Assembly: GCF_004216955.1 (NCBI RefSeq)
Contig: NZ_SGXL01000001.1
Location: forward strand, 1,359,034-1,423,033
Origin: Fictibacillus sp. BK138
GTDB taxonomy: Bacteria; Bacillota; Bacilli; Bacillales; Fictibacillaceae
DNA: 64,000 nucleotides
Direction: 5' to 3'
The notes under the pieces are model-generated. The model was not told the DNA's origin and ran no database searches. It saw only the letters and a list, made by a program, of their open reading frames with translations. The translations under genes and the position numbers were made by a program. This document shows positions 7,991 to 15,984 of this stretch, in pieces (the stretch's first letter is position 1; each line of letters opens with the position of its first letter).

Positions 7991-9032
7991 AGCGAACATA
8001 GAATTACAAGAAAGAAAAATATATGATACAAGTGCGCCAAATGCTTCTACAAGTGTTATTAATGGACTTAGCTCCAACATCTTGAATTGGGATGACGTCC
8101 GTTTTCCGTGGGCGTATCCTTTATATAAAAACATGCTGTCAAATTTTTGGACGCCATTCGAGATCAATATGTCCAGTGATAGTAAGCAATATGTTAATCT
8201 TTCTGAGAAAGAGAAGGATACATTCAATAAAATAATCGGGCTTCTTGCTTTTTTGGACAGTGTACAAACTGACTATTCAAGCAGAGTTTCAGCATATTTA
8301 ACAGACTCGAGCCTTTCAGCGCTTATGGCAACCCTCTCCTTTCAAGAGGTTGTACATAATCAATCGTATTCTTACGTTTTATCATCACTTGTACCCAAGT
8401 GGAAACAGGATGAAATCTTTGAATATTGGAAAACAGATGAAGTATTACGTGAAAGAAATGATTTTATTGCAATGGGCTATGAAGAATTTATAAAGAACCC
8501 TAACCCAGAAACTTTCATCAGGTCTATTATTTATGATGTGATCTTAGAAGGATTAAATTTTTATTCAGGGTTCAGTTTCTTTTATAACTTAGCAAGAAAT
8601 CAAAAGATGGTATCCACTTCAACGATGATCAATTATATAAACAGAGATGAACAACTGCACGTTTACTTGTTTTGTAAAATATTCAAAGCTGTTCTGCAAG
8701 ATTTTCCAGAACTTAATAATGACGAACTGCATCAATTTGTAAAGAAAACGTTCAAAATGGCCGCAGACCTGGAAATCAAATGGAGTAAATACATTATAGG
8801 AGATTCATTTGAAGGGATTAATAACACAGACTTGGAAGACTATATCAAGTTTATGGCAAATAAAAGATTAAACGAATTGGGATTTGAAAAATTATATCCT
8901 GAATACAAGAAAAACCCCCTTCCTTGGATAAAAGCATATTCAGATGTTAATTCAGGAAAAAGTGATTTTTTTGAACAGAAATCGAGACAATACACTAAGG
9001 TTTCTGACGATAATGGATTTGACGAATTATAA
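7980..9032 (+). CDS. nrdB: Class I ribonucleoside-diphosphate reductase, beta subunit
   Basis: This subunit holds the diiron-tyrosyl (or dimetal) radical used by NrdA. The protein has about 350 residues. Metal ligands are visible in LDSVQTD, QEVVHNQ, LEGLNF and RDEQLH, and the radical tyrosine sits in HNQSYSYV, at the E-x2-H-x3-Y spacing of E. coli NrdB. The coding frame runs into nrdA; the likely start is GTG at 7980, behind GAAGGGTG and 11 bases inside the nrdA stop, which gives tight translational coupling. A GTG at 7971 is an alternative. A strong bidirectional terminator follows. Confidence 0.92.
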   Translation: MKVKANIELQERKIYDTSAPNASTSVINGLSSNILNWDDVRFPWAYPLYKNMLSNFWTPFEINMSSDSKQYVNLSEKEKDTFNKIIGLLAFLDSVQTDYSSRVSAYLTDSSLSALMATLSFQEVVHNQSYSYVLSSLVPKWKQDEIFEYWKTDEVLRERNDFIAMGYEEFIKNPNPETFIRSIIYDVILEGLNFYSGFSFFYNLARNQKMVSTSTMINYINRDEQLHVYLFCKIFKAVLQDFPELNNDELHQFVKKTFKMAADLEIKWSKYIIGDSFEGINNTDLEDYIKFMANKRLNELGFEKLYPEYKKNPLPWIKAYSDVNSGKSDFFEQKSRQYTKVSDDNGFDEL

Positions 9033-9060
9033 AAAGCCGGATATTCATTCCGGCTTTTTT
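9031..9060. terminator. Bidirectional terminator between nrdB and comER
   Basis: AAAAAGCCGG and CCGGCTTTTT form a 10-bp stem with A and T runs on both sides. It can terminate nrdB on the plus strand and comER on the minus strand. Confidence 0.85.
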
Positions 9061-9094
9061 CTTTAAACTCTTTTATAATGAACTGCAAAAGAAA

Positions 9095-9931
9095 TTACTT
9101 TAATTCTTCCTTCACCTCAAATTGCTGATTAACTTTTTCACATTCTTCGTGATATTTTTCATGTGTCCGCTGTATGACTTTATCAAAGACTTCATCCATT
9201 TCACTGCTTAAGATCTTAATTCCTTCTCCAGTAATACCACCTTTAACACAAACTTTTTGTATAAGCGCAGGCAGCGTATAGACTTCTTTTTCAAGTAATT
9301 TACCCATCCCGATAATCATGTCACTGGCTAGCTGAGTTGCTTGTGCCTTCGTTATGTCGGTTTGATCAACCGCGCTGTTAACAAAACATTGCAGCACGTA
9401 GCCGATAAAGGCAGGACCGCAGCTTGCAATATCAGAAGAGACCCTTGTGATGTTCTCATCGATCAATAAAGGGGTTGAAATGAAAGACATTAGAGCAATC
9501 AACTTTTCTTTGTAGTCAGGGTGGCAGCGGCTTCCAAACGAAATAAGTGAAGATCCAGATAATGCTCGATTATTAATGCTGGGAATGGCTCTCGCTATAT
9601 TGCAGTCAAGAAGGTCTTCAAGCTGTTCACATGAAATAGGACTTGTAATAGATACGAGCAGCTGATGTTTAGAAATATAGTTTTTATTAGTTGAAAGCAA
9701 AGAATAAAATTCATGAGGCTTAACACAAATAAATACGATATCAGCGAACCGAAATACTTCTTCTGGTGTATTCCCTATCTTAATCTTTGGATAGGCGTGC
9801 TGCAGCCTTTCCGCTTTGGACAGGGTGCGGTTAGTAACCATTAACCGTGATGGGGAAATGGCTGAAGATTCTATGAAAGAAGCAACGAGGACGCTTCCCA
9901 TATTCCCGGTTCCGATAATTCCGATCTTCAT
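9095..9931 (-). CDS. comER: ComER, pyrroline-5-carboxylate-reductase-like late competence protein
   Basis: A 278-residue member of the P5C reductase family. It has the N-terminal NAD(P)-binding GIIGTGNMGSV motif and the family segment ASCGPAFIGYVLQ near the middle. Divergent orientation next to comEA-comEB-comEC is the hallmark of comER. Despite the P5CR fold, its role in B. subtilis appears linked to competence locus control and sporulation rather than proline synthesis. It starts at ATG 9931 with a GGAGG-type SD, and 97 bp separate it from comEA. I saw no clear ComK box (AAAA-N5-TTTT pairs) between them. Confidence 0.9.
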   Translation of the reverse strand: MKIGIIGTGNMGSVLVASFIESSAISPSRLMVTNRTLSKAERLQHAYPKIKIGNTPEEVFRFADIVFICVKPHEFYSLLSTNKNYISKHQLLVSITSPISCEQLEDLLDCNIARAIPSINNRALSGSSLISFGSRCHPDYKEKLIALMSFISTPLLIDENITRVSSDIASCGPAFIGYVLQCFVNSAVDQTDITKAQATQLASDMIIGMGKLLEKEVYTLPALIQKVCVKGGITGEGIKILSSEMDEVFDKVIQRTHEKYHEECEKVNQQFEVKEELK

Positions 9932-10028
9932 ACCTTAACCTCCTTCCTCTACCTTAAAATCTATGCGCTCAATGTTTTGTTTATGATTTTGTAACATTCC
10001 GCATTCATATAAAAAGGGGTGAACAATT

Positions 10029-10655
10029 GTGATTCAGCTGAAAAAACATATTAACTTGGTGCTCGGTGCGGTTTTTTTACTTTTCATTTTTTTAGGTTTG
10101 TTCATTTACAAAAATATTAACAGTCAGCCTGATACTGTGATTTCACCCGGACAAATGCCTGTGATAAAAAATGAAACTGAAACGATTGACTCAAAAACTG
10201 AAAAAAATGAGGAGGAATCTGTTCTCTCAAGTCAAATCATGGTCGATGTTCAGGGAAGTGTTCATAGACCTGGAGTGTATGAAATGAATAATGGTAATCG
10301 CGTGATTGACGTTATTAGAAAAGCTGGTGGTTTTTTAGAAGAAGCAGAAGCGCGATCAGTAAATCAGGCTGAGAAAATTGTGGATGAAATGATTATATAT
10401 GTTGCAGCTAAAGGGGAAGAAGTTCATCCTTTATCATCTGATAAGGGAAATGATAAAGATGATTTGATAAATATTAATTCTGCTGATCTATCTGAACTGC
10501 AGACCCTTAGTGGTGTCGGTCCCTCTAAAGCTCAAAGTATCATTTCCTACCGTGAGGAATTTGGACCGTTCAAAACCATTGATCAGCTTTTAGAAGTTCG
10601 GGGAATTGGTGAGAAAACGATTGAAGAATGGAAAGATAAAATTAAATTCCAATAA
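10029..10655 (+). CDS. comEA: ComEA, DNA receptor for transformation
   Basis: A membrane-anchored DNA-binding protein that captures incoming DNA during competence. The 208 residues comprise an N-terminal hydrophobic anchor (about 8-28), a low-complexity linker, an SLBB-type domain (VDVQGSVHRPGVYEM, about 75-135) and a C-terminal double helix-hairpin-helix domain (ININSADLSELQTLSGVGPSKAQSI, about 148-208). It starts at GTG 10029 behind AAAGGGGTG. It is the first gene of comEABC, divergent from comER. Confidence 0.95.
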   Translation: MIQLKKHINLVLGAVFLLFIFLGLFIYKNINSQPDTVISPGQMPVIKNETETIDSKTEKNEEESVLSSQIMVDVQGSVHRPGVYEMNNGNRVIDVIRKAGGFLEEAEARSVNQAEKIVDEMIIYVAAKGEEVHPLSSDKGNDKDDLININSADLSELQTLSGVGPSKAQSIISYREEFGPFKTIDQLLEVRGIGEKTIEEWKDKIKFQ

Positions 10656-10679
10656 GGGTTTTTATTGACCCGCTTTTTT
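10655..10679 (+). terminator. Weak hairpin with T run after comEA
   Basis: GGGT and ACCC flank a short loop, followed by GCTTTTTT. The stem is short, so it may only attenuate read-through into comEB. Confidence 0.35.
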
Positions 10680-10722
10680 GCTGAGTCTACACTATACATT
10701 ATAGGATAAGGAGGGATAGGAA

Positions 10723-11178
10723 TTGAAACGTATTTCCTGGAATGAATATTTTATGGCGCAAAGCCAGCTGCTTGCGTTGCGCAGTACGTGTACCCGCTTA
10801 GCTGTAGGTGCGACGATTGTAAGAGATAAACGGATTATCGCAGGAGGTTATAACGGTTCAATATCTGGCGGCGTTCATTGTATAGATGAAGGATGTTATG
10901 TCATTGATGGCCATTGTGTAAGAACCATTCATGCTGAAATGAATGCTCTTCTCCAATGTGCCAAGTTCGGTGTTCCGACGGATGGCGCTGAAATGTATGT
11001 AACACATTTTCCTTGTCTGCATTGCTGCAGATCAATTATTCAAAGCGGCATAAAGAAAATTTATTATGGTGAAGATTACAAAAATCATCCATATAGTATT
11101 GAACAATTTAAGGAAGCAGGAGTGACTGTTGAGAAAGTTGAAATGACTATCCCTCCATCAGCTTTTATACCAAGCTGA
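10723..11178 (+). CDS. comEB: ComEB, dCMP deaminase family protein
   Basis: A zinc-dependent cytidine/deoxycytidylate deaminase fold protein of 151 residues. The HAEMNALLQCA motif supplies the zinc histidine and catalytic glutamate, and FPCLHCC supplies the PCxxC zinc cysteines. It deaminates dCMP to dUMP for dTTP synthesis and is part of the comE operon by position. The start is TTG at 10723 with a strong GGAGGGA SD. The comEC start lies 3 bases after its stop. Confidence 0.93.
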   Translation: MKRISWNEYFMAQSQLLALRSTCTRLAVGATIVRDKRIIAGGYNGSISGGVHCIDEGCYVIDGHCVRTIHAEMNALLQCAKFGVPTDGAEMYVTHFPCLHCCRSIIQSGIKKIYYGEDYKNHPYSIEQFKEAGVTVEKVEMTIPPSAFIPS

Positions 11179-11181
11179 TTA

Positions 11182-13470
11182 ATGAATCATAGGCTAGCTG
11201 TTCTTAGTGCGCTCTTTGCTTTGATAGGTGTATGGACTTCAAAAATGATATCGGTAACTGGGATCGTTCTAATTACTTTCCTGGTTATCGTAATCATCTT
11301 TCAGTTTAAAAGAAAAACCATTGTTGTTCTCATGATTCTTCCGCTTTTCTTTCTTTATACTCAATGGTATGAACAAAAAAACACCTCCATATTTCCTCCG
11401 CATATGACCGATTTTCAAGGTGCAATTGAAACAATCCCAAAGATAAATGGCAAAGTGATCTCTTTTCAATATAAAACCTCACGAGAAATTCTTGTTGTCC
11501 GATATAAAATGAACTCAGCCGCTGAAAAACGGTCTTTGAAAAACCTTGAAATCGGCACATATTGCTTTCTTAATGGAACACTTAAAGAACCTGAACCACG
11601 ATCTCATTATTATGGTATGAACTACCGTGAATTTCTGCATAACAAAAACATTCATTGGATTCTTGAACCTTCTCAAGTTGATACCGGCAGTTGTGTCAAA
11701 GACAATAAGAAAAGTTTAATTTCCAGTATAAAAATATGGAGAAGTAAAAGTATAAAACAATTAGAAGCTCATTTTACTAAAAATACTGCAGGATTGATGA
11801 ATGCTCTTGTTTTTGGATACCGTGAGAAGATTGAAACGGAGACACTGGAATCCTATCAGAAATTAGGATTGACACACCTTTTAGCTGTTTCAGGCTTTAA
11901 CGTCGGTATCGTTTCTTATTTCTTATATTTATTGTTCGTTAGACTAGGAATGGTAAAAGAACTCGCTTATGTATTAATAGCGATTTTTCTGCCTGTTTAC
12001 ATTATATTAACTGGTGGAGAAAGCTCAATAGTCCGGGCAGGAATTATGGGGATGATTGCGTTATGTTTCATAGTTTTTCAAAAAAAGATTAGTCCGGTAG
12101 TACTTTTGTCAATTGTTTGTATCACGATGCTCCTGTGGAACCCTCTGTATGCTTTTGATCTTGGTTTTCAGCTTTCCTTCTTAATGACCTTCGTTCTGAT
12201 AACGTCAATTTCTTTGTATAAAACCACATCAAACACTCAACTGCTCTTAATCACTTCTTTTATATGTTCTTTATTTTCATTCCCTATCATTTTGTATCAT
12301 TTTTTTGAATTCTCAATTTGGTCACTTCCGATAAACATCGTGTATATTCCTTTTGTATCACTTGTTTTATTTCCTGTTGCTATTGTTGTAGCAGCTGTCG
12401 CTCATTTCATTCCTAGTTTTCTGTATGTACTGAAAATTCCTGTTCAATTTCTTTTTGAAGGGTCTGTTTCCATTTTAGAAATGGTGCAGGGAATCAACGG
12501 AACCCTTCTTTTAGGACGTCCGTCTTCATGGCTTTTTTTATTTTATTTTTTAGCCATACTCTACGTATTTTATGAATGGGAAAGAAAAGATCGCTTTCAA
12601 CTTCGCTTCTGCATACCCTTAATTATTGTCATAATGCTCCAAGCCTGTTTTCCATATTTGAATCCTTCTGCTAAGGTTTCTTTTATAAATGTAGGTCAAG
12701 GTGACAGTATTCTAATAGAACTTCCTTTTCGGAAGGCGGTGTATCTAATTGATACTGGAGGAACAATCGCTTTTGACAAAGAAGAATGGGAAGTAGCTGA
12801 TGAAGAATATGATGTGACAAAAAAAATCGTTCTCCCCTTTTTAAAAGGAAGAGGAATCAGAAGGTTAGATGGTTTAATTTTAAGTCATGCTGATATGGAT
12901 CATGCTGGCGGAACGGAATTCATATTAAAAAATTTTCCGGTTGGAAACCTATATCTTCCTGAGAATAAAAATCTTGGCGAACTCGAAATAGAAATTATTG
13001 AATCGGCGAAACAAAATAGGATTCAGATGAGCTATTTGAGAAAGGGGATGCAGTGGGGTATTGGTAATTCTCAATTTGTAGTTCTTCATCCTAGCGAAAA
13101 AAACTCTTCTGCGAATAATAGATCTGTTGTTCTCTGGGTAAAGCTTTACAAGACCTCATTTTTATTAACAGGTGACATAGAAAAGGAAGCAGAACACGAA
13201 ATCATTAATCATTTTTCGCGGCTAAAGGCAGATGTATTGAAAATTGCACATCATGGAAGCGCTACTTCTACAACAAACCAGTTTTTGGAGCTTACAGAGC
13301 CTCGATTTGCAATTATAAGCTCTGGGAAAAATAACATTTATGGACATCCTGCAAAAGAAGTAATGAATAGATTAAAAGAGCAAAAAGTGACTATTTACAG
13401 GACAGATGAAAATGGAGATATTATTTTCGAAGCGACCAAAGGAGATTTAAAGATAAAATCAGTTAAATAA
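11182..13470 (+). CDS. comEC: ComEC/Rec2 DNA uptake channel
   Basis: The inner-membrane channel for single-stranded DNA in transformation. The 762 residues comprise N-terminal transmembrane helices and an OB-like soluble domain (about 1-180), the central Competence domain (about 190-480, with VFGYREKI and LLAVSGFNVGI), and a C-terminal metallo-beta-lactamase-like domain (VSFINVGQGDSILIEL, HADMDHAGG, AHHGSATS). It starts 3 bases after the comEB stop with almost no SD of its own, suggesting coupling. The gene is full length with no frameshift. Confidence 0.94.
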   Translation: MNHRLAVLSALFALIGVWTSKMISVTGIVLITFLVIVIIFQFKRKTIVVLMILPLFFLYTQWYEQKNTSIFPPHMTDFQGAIETIPKINGKVISFQYKTSREILVVRYKMNSAAEKRSLKNLEIGTYCFLNGTLKEPEPRSHYYGMNYREFLHNKNIHWILEPSQVDTGSCVKDNKKSLISSIKIWRSKSIKQLEAHFTKNTAGLMNALVFGYREKIETETLESYQKLGLTHLLAVSGFNVGIVSYFLYLLFVRLGMVKELAYVLIAIFLPVYIILTGGESSIVRAGIMGMIALCFIVFQKKISPVVLLSIVCITMLLWNPLYAFDLGFQLSFLMTFVLITSISLYKTTSNTQLLLITSFICSLFSFPIILYHFFEFSIWSLPINIVYIPFVSLVLFPVAIVVAAVAHFIPSFLYVLKIPVQFLFEGSVSILEMVQGINGTLLLGRPSSWLFLFYFLAILYVFYEWERKDRFQLRFCIPLIIVIMLQACFPYLNPSAKVSFINVGQGDSILIELPFRKAVYLIDTGGTIAFDKEEWEVADEEYDVTKKIVLPFLKGRGIRRLDGLILSHADMDHAGGTEFILKNFPVGNLYLPENKNLGELEIEIIESAKQNRIQMSYLRKGMQWGIGNSQFVVLHPSEKNSSANNRSVVLWVKLYKTSFLLTGDIEKEAEHEIINHFSRLKADVLKIAHHGSATSTTNQFLELTEPRFAIISSGKNNIYGHPAKEVMNRLKEQKVTIYRTDENGDIIFEATKGDLKIKSVK

Positions 13471-13502
13471 AAGGCTATTTTCGTAAATAATGTGGCTATT
13501 AG

Positions 13503-13740
13503 GTGTTGTTGATCCAGGTGCTCGCTTTCCCCGGGGCGTGCGGTGAGCCTCCTCGGCGCTTTGCACCATTAGGAGTCTTACCTGTCCCGCTGATCCCGCA
13601 GGACAAGGAAAGGCTTCGACAGCGTTGCATCGCACGAAGAAAATGTGATTTTCATTTTCGAGGAGTCTCGCACCTTGCTCTCCAATCAACTTGTCAAAGA
13701 AGCGTACTCAACTATAAATGTTCAGAAGCACAGCAACAAT
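13503..13740 (+). repeat. Intergenic inverted-repeat element, copy B (with 60-bp internal insertion)
   Basis: The copy has the family core GGGGCGTGCGGTGAGCCTCC and TCTTACCTGTCCCGCTGATC, and the right flank TCCAATCAACTTGTC ending near AGCACAGCAACAA. Between GCAGGA and GGAGTCTCGC, where other copies are continuous, it has about 60 extra bases (13601-13660) that can fold into two hairpins (CTTCG/CGAAG and GAAAATG/CATTTTC). Confidence 0.8.
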
Positions 13741-13760
13741 GTTATAGAAATGGACCAATA

Positions 13761-13795
13761 AAAAAGAGCCGAATACGAGTATCCGGCTCTTTTTT
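13761..13795 (-). terminator. Terminator of yqzM (bidirectional)
   Basis: AGAGCCG and CGGCTCT form the stem, with an extended imperfect upper part and A/T runs on both sides. It lies just after the yqzM stop on the minus strand and can also stop read-through from comEC. Confidence 0.8.
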
Positions 13796-13800
13796 ATGTA

Positions 13801-13932
13801 TTATGCAATAGCTTTAAGAATGACCCCGATGGCAAATATAACTGTAAAGAATCCAAATGATACAACAAAGCCAACTCCGGAATCAATTAGGTCGTTACGC
13901 TTGCTCTGTACATCTTTTTCGAAATGGTTCAT
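13801..13932 (-). CDS. yqzM: YqzM family small membrane protein
   Basis: A 43-residue protein read on the minus strand, starting MNHFEKDVQSKRNDLIDSG and continuing into one hydrophobic helix (VGFVVSFGFFTVIFAIGVIL). This matches the YqzM family, whose gene lies between comEC and holA in bacilli. It has a GGAGGG SD (13941-13946) and its own terminator. The function is unknown; a single-pass membrane protein is predicted. Confidence 0.88.
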   Translation of the reverse strand: MNHFEKDVQSKRNDLIDSGVGFVVSFGFFTVIFAIGVILKAIA

Positions 13933-14136
13933 GTGACAACCCTCCTAATCCATCCTTAGTATACGTTATCATTTTCAAAAAATCCATACTGAAAATGCTT
14001 TCTTTCACGCTTTTATCAAAAACTTACCAGAGTTGCTATTCGTTGTCACCCATAAAAATTTTCAGCATAGGATATCCTAATTAAAGCTGACACGAGAGCT
14101 GTTACAGTTCATGTGTTAGTGTTTATCATAAATGAA

Positions 14137-14166
14137 GGAACGGGCTCTTGCTCTGTTCCTTCTTTT
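14137..14166 (+). terminator. Terminator-like hairpin upstream of holA
   Basis: GAAGGAAC pairs with GTTCCTTC across a 12-nt loop, followed by TTTTGCTT. No plus-strand gene ends just before it. It may be a leader attenuator for holA or the end of a small unannotated RNA. Confidence 0.5.
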
Positions 14167-14215
14167 GCTTGCAAAACGCTTCTATTCACCATAGGATTAA
14201 AGGGGGGTGAAAAAG

Positions 14216-15259
14216 GTGCTTACAGTCGACGCATTGAAAAAAAACATAAAGAATAAAAACACATCTCCAATTTACTTAATATGGGGAACTGAACTTTACT
14301 TAGCGGAGGAAGCCATAAAAACGATTTCTTCCTTGTTAGCTCCTGATGAAAGAGACTTCAATCTAAGTATACATAACCTGGATGAAATTTCGGTTCAGGA
14401 AGTTATGGAAGATGCCGAAACGATGCCTTTTATAGGTGACCGCCGGATTGTTGTCATGAAAAATGCTGCTTTTCTTACAGCGGCTAAAGATAAAGCCAAG
14501 ATCGAACATGATATCAAAGTGTTTGAACAATACATACAAAATCCAGCAGAATACACAACGCTTGTAATCGTTGTTCCTTTTGAGAAACTTGATGAACGAA
14601 AAAAGATAGTCAAACAATTAAAATCACAGGCTGAAATCATTCAAGTCTCCCAGTTAAGCAATGAGACGGCAGAAAAGTGGCTCTTTAAGGAAGCGCAATC
14701 CTTGAAAGTATCTATTGAAACGGATGCAATTGAACTTCTTCTCTCTAGATTAGGCACAAAAATGTCTGTATTAGCAAAAGAAATCGAAAAAATGGCATTG
14801 TTTGTCGGGGAGAACGGAACGATTTCAAAAGATACTGTGGATGAGCTAGTTGCCAGAACTTTAGAAGACGATGTTTTTGGACTCGTGGATCACGTTGTAC
14901 ATAAACGTACAGAGCAAGCGTTAAGAAGTTTTTATGATCTGATGAAACAAAATCAGGAACCAATTCAAATACATGCTCTCATTACACGTCAGTTCCGCAT
15001 CATAAATGGAGTGAAAGAACTTCAAAAAAAGGGATATGGAGAGAAGCAGATTGCTTCTGCGCTCAAATTGCATCCATACGCAGTAAAATTAGCAGCTAAG
15101 CATGCCGGTCAATTTGATGAAAGCTTTTTAAGGAATTGCCTGGATGATTTTGCGGAAACCGATTATAAGATGAAAACAGGTCAAATGGATAAGACATTGC
15201 TGTTAGAAATGGAGATTATCAAACTCTCACAAGCTCAAAAAAACAGCTCCCTCGTTTAA
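14216..15259 (+). CDS. holA: DNA polymerase III delta subunit
   Basis: The clamp-loader delta subunit (YqeN), which opens the DnaN sliding clamp. About 347 residues, with the N-terminal SPIYLIWGTELYLAEEA motif, the LDERKKIVK segment and the C-terminal MKTGQMDKTLLLEM helix typical of Firmicute delta. Two in-frame GTG codons occur; the AGGGGGG SD at 14201-14207 overlaps the first (14207) and is 8 nt from the second (14216), which is therefore chosen. The gene is monocistronic, ending near an element copy and a strong terminator. Confidence 0.9.
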   Translation: MLTVDALKKNIKNKNTSPIYLIWGTELYLAEEAIKTISSLLAPDERDFNLSIHNLDEISVQEVMEDAETMPFIGDRRIVVMKNAAFLTAAKDKAKIEHDIKVFEQYIQNPAEYTTLVIVVPFEKLDERKKIVKQLKSQAEIIQVSQLSNETAEKWLFKEAQSLKVSIETDAIELLLSRLGTKMSVLAKEIEKMALFVGENGTISKDTVDELVARTLEDDVFGLVDHVVHKRTEQALRSFYDLMKQNQEPIQIHALITRQFRIINGVKELQKKGYGEKQIASALKLHPYAVKLAAKHAGQFDESFLRNCLDDFAETDYKMKTGQMDKTLLLEMEIIKLSQAQKNSSLV

Positions 15260-15308
15260 AAGAACACTGAAAAAGTCCATCAATAATAATGTTGAATGTG
15301 GAATATCC

Positions 15309-15423
15309 GCTACAGGGTACTTCCTTTTCCCGGGGCGGGCGGTGAGTCCTCTGCCGCTACGCGCCTTAAGGGATCTTATCTGTCCACTCGTTCCGCTGGA
15401 GTAAGTACCCTTCAGCTCCAATT
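15309..15423 (+). repeat. Intergenic repeat, copy C (diverged subfamily)
   Basis: It shares CCCGGGGCGGGCGGTGAG, the CCTCTGCCGCT block and the CTGTCC...TCCGCTGGAGT block with the main family, but its ends are different: GGGTACTT at the left and AAGTACCC at the right form their own 8-bp inverted repeat. It lies between the holA stop and its terminator. Confidence 0.6.
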
Positions 15424-15446
15424 CTTACATGTGTGTATGCAAAAAA

Positions 15447-15490
15447 AGAATCAAACCAGCTCTTTATCGAGCTGGTTTGATTCTATTTTT
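15447..15490 (+). terminator. Terminator downstream of holA
   Basis: A perfect 16-bp stem AGAATCAAACCAGCTC / GAGCTGGTTTGATTCT with a 6-nt loop is followed by ATTTTT. Confidence 0.9.
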
Positions 15491-15507
15491 AATGATTAAA
15501 AGAAAAT

Positions 15508-15541
15508 AAAAAAACGACCTATTGGTGTAAGGCCGTTTTTC
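15508..15541 (-). terminator. Terminator of rpsT
   Basis: On the minus strand, AAAACGGCCT pairs imperfectly with AGGTCGTTTT and runs into T residues, just beyond the rpsT stop. Confidence 0.75.
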
Positions 15542-15558
15542 AGGTTTCATCCTTAAAT

Positions 15559-15825
15559 TTATGCGTTAACACCGTTTAAAGCCTTCGCTAGACGAGACTT
15601 TTGGCGAGAAGCTGCATTTTTGTGGATAAGTCCTTTGTTTGCTGCTTTGTCAATCTTCTTAGAAGCAGTAACAAATGCCGCTTGAGCACCTTCTGCATTG
15701 TTTGAAGCTGCAAGAGTTTCAAAGTTTTTGATCGCAGTACGCATGCCAGACTTTAGTGAAGCGTTGTGAGCACGACGCTTTTCGTTTGTTTTTACACGTT
15801 TAATCGCTGATTTAATATTAGCCAA
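15559..15825 (-). CDS. rpsT: 30S ribosomal protein S20
   Basis: An 88-residue basic protein beginning [18 protein letters not shown] and continuing with [14 protein letters not shown], as in Bacillus S20. The start is TTG at 15825 behind GGGAGG, giving the usual 88-residue length; the open frame extends further upstream without a plausible SD. It is transcribed alone, divergently from gpr. A TTG start on rpsT is known in B. subtilis and may limit its expression. Confidence 0.95.
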   Translation of the reverse strand: MANIKSAIKRVKTNEKRRAHNASLKSGMRTAIKNFETLAASNNAEGAQAAFVTASKKIDKAANKGLIHKNAASRQKSRLAKALNGVNA

Positions 15826-15984
15826 TCCATTCACCTCCCTAAATGAACCATGATGCAACAAAATTGCTATCCGTTGCAAAAAATAGGACACAAAGTATTC
15901 TATCAAAATCGTGATTTAAATGCAATACAAGAATGAAAAGGAACAGTTGCGGCAAAAATACTTCTTAAAGGATGGTGGCAGATT

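Noticed and set aside
9932-10028. ComK boxes between comER and comEA
   Set aside because: AT-rich tracts occur, but I could not find properly spaced AAAA-N5-TTTT pairs.
13503-13811. 102-codon open frame after comEC
   Set aside because: It is formed by repeat copy B and the yqzM terminator; the same kind of frame appears in other repeat copies and has no SD.
13857-14084. 75-codon plus-strand frame opposite yqzM
   Set aside because: It overlaps the conserved yqzM gene on the other strand and has no SD or recognisable protein features.
15296-15499. 67-codon frame after holA
   Set aside because: It is made of repeat copy C and the perfect terminator stem.
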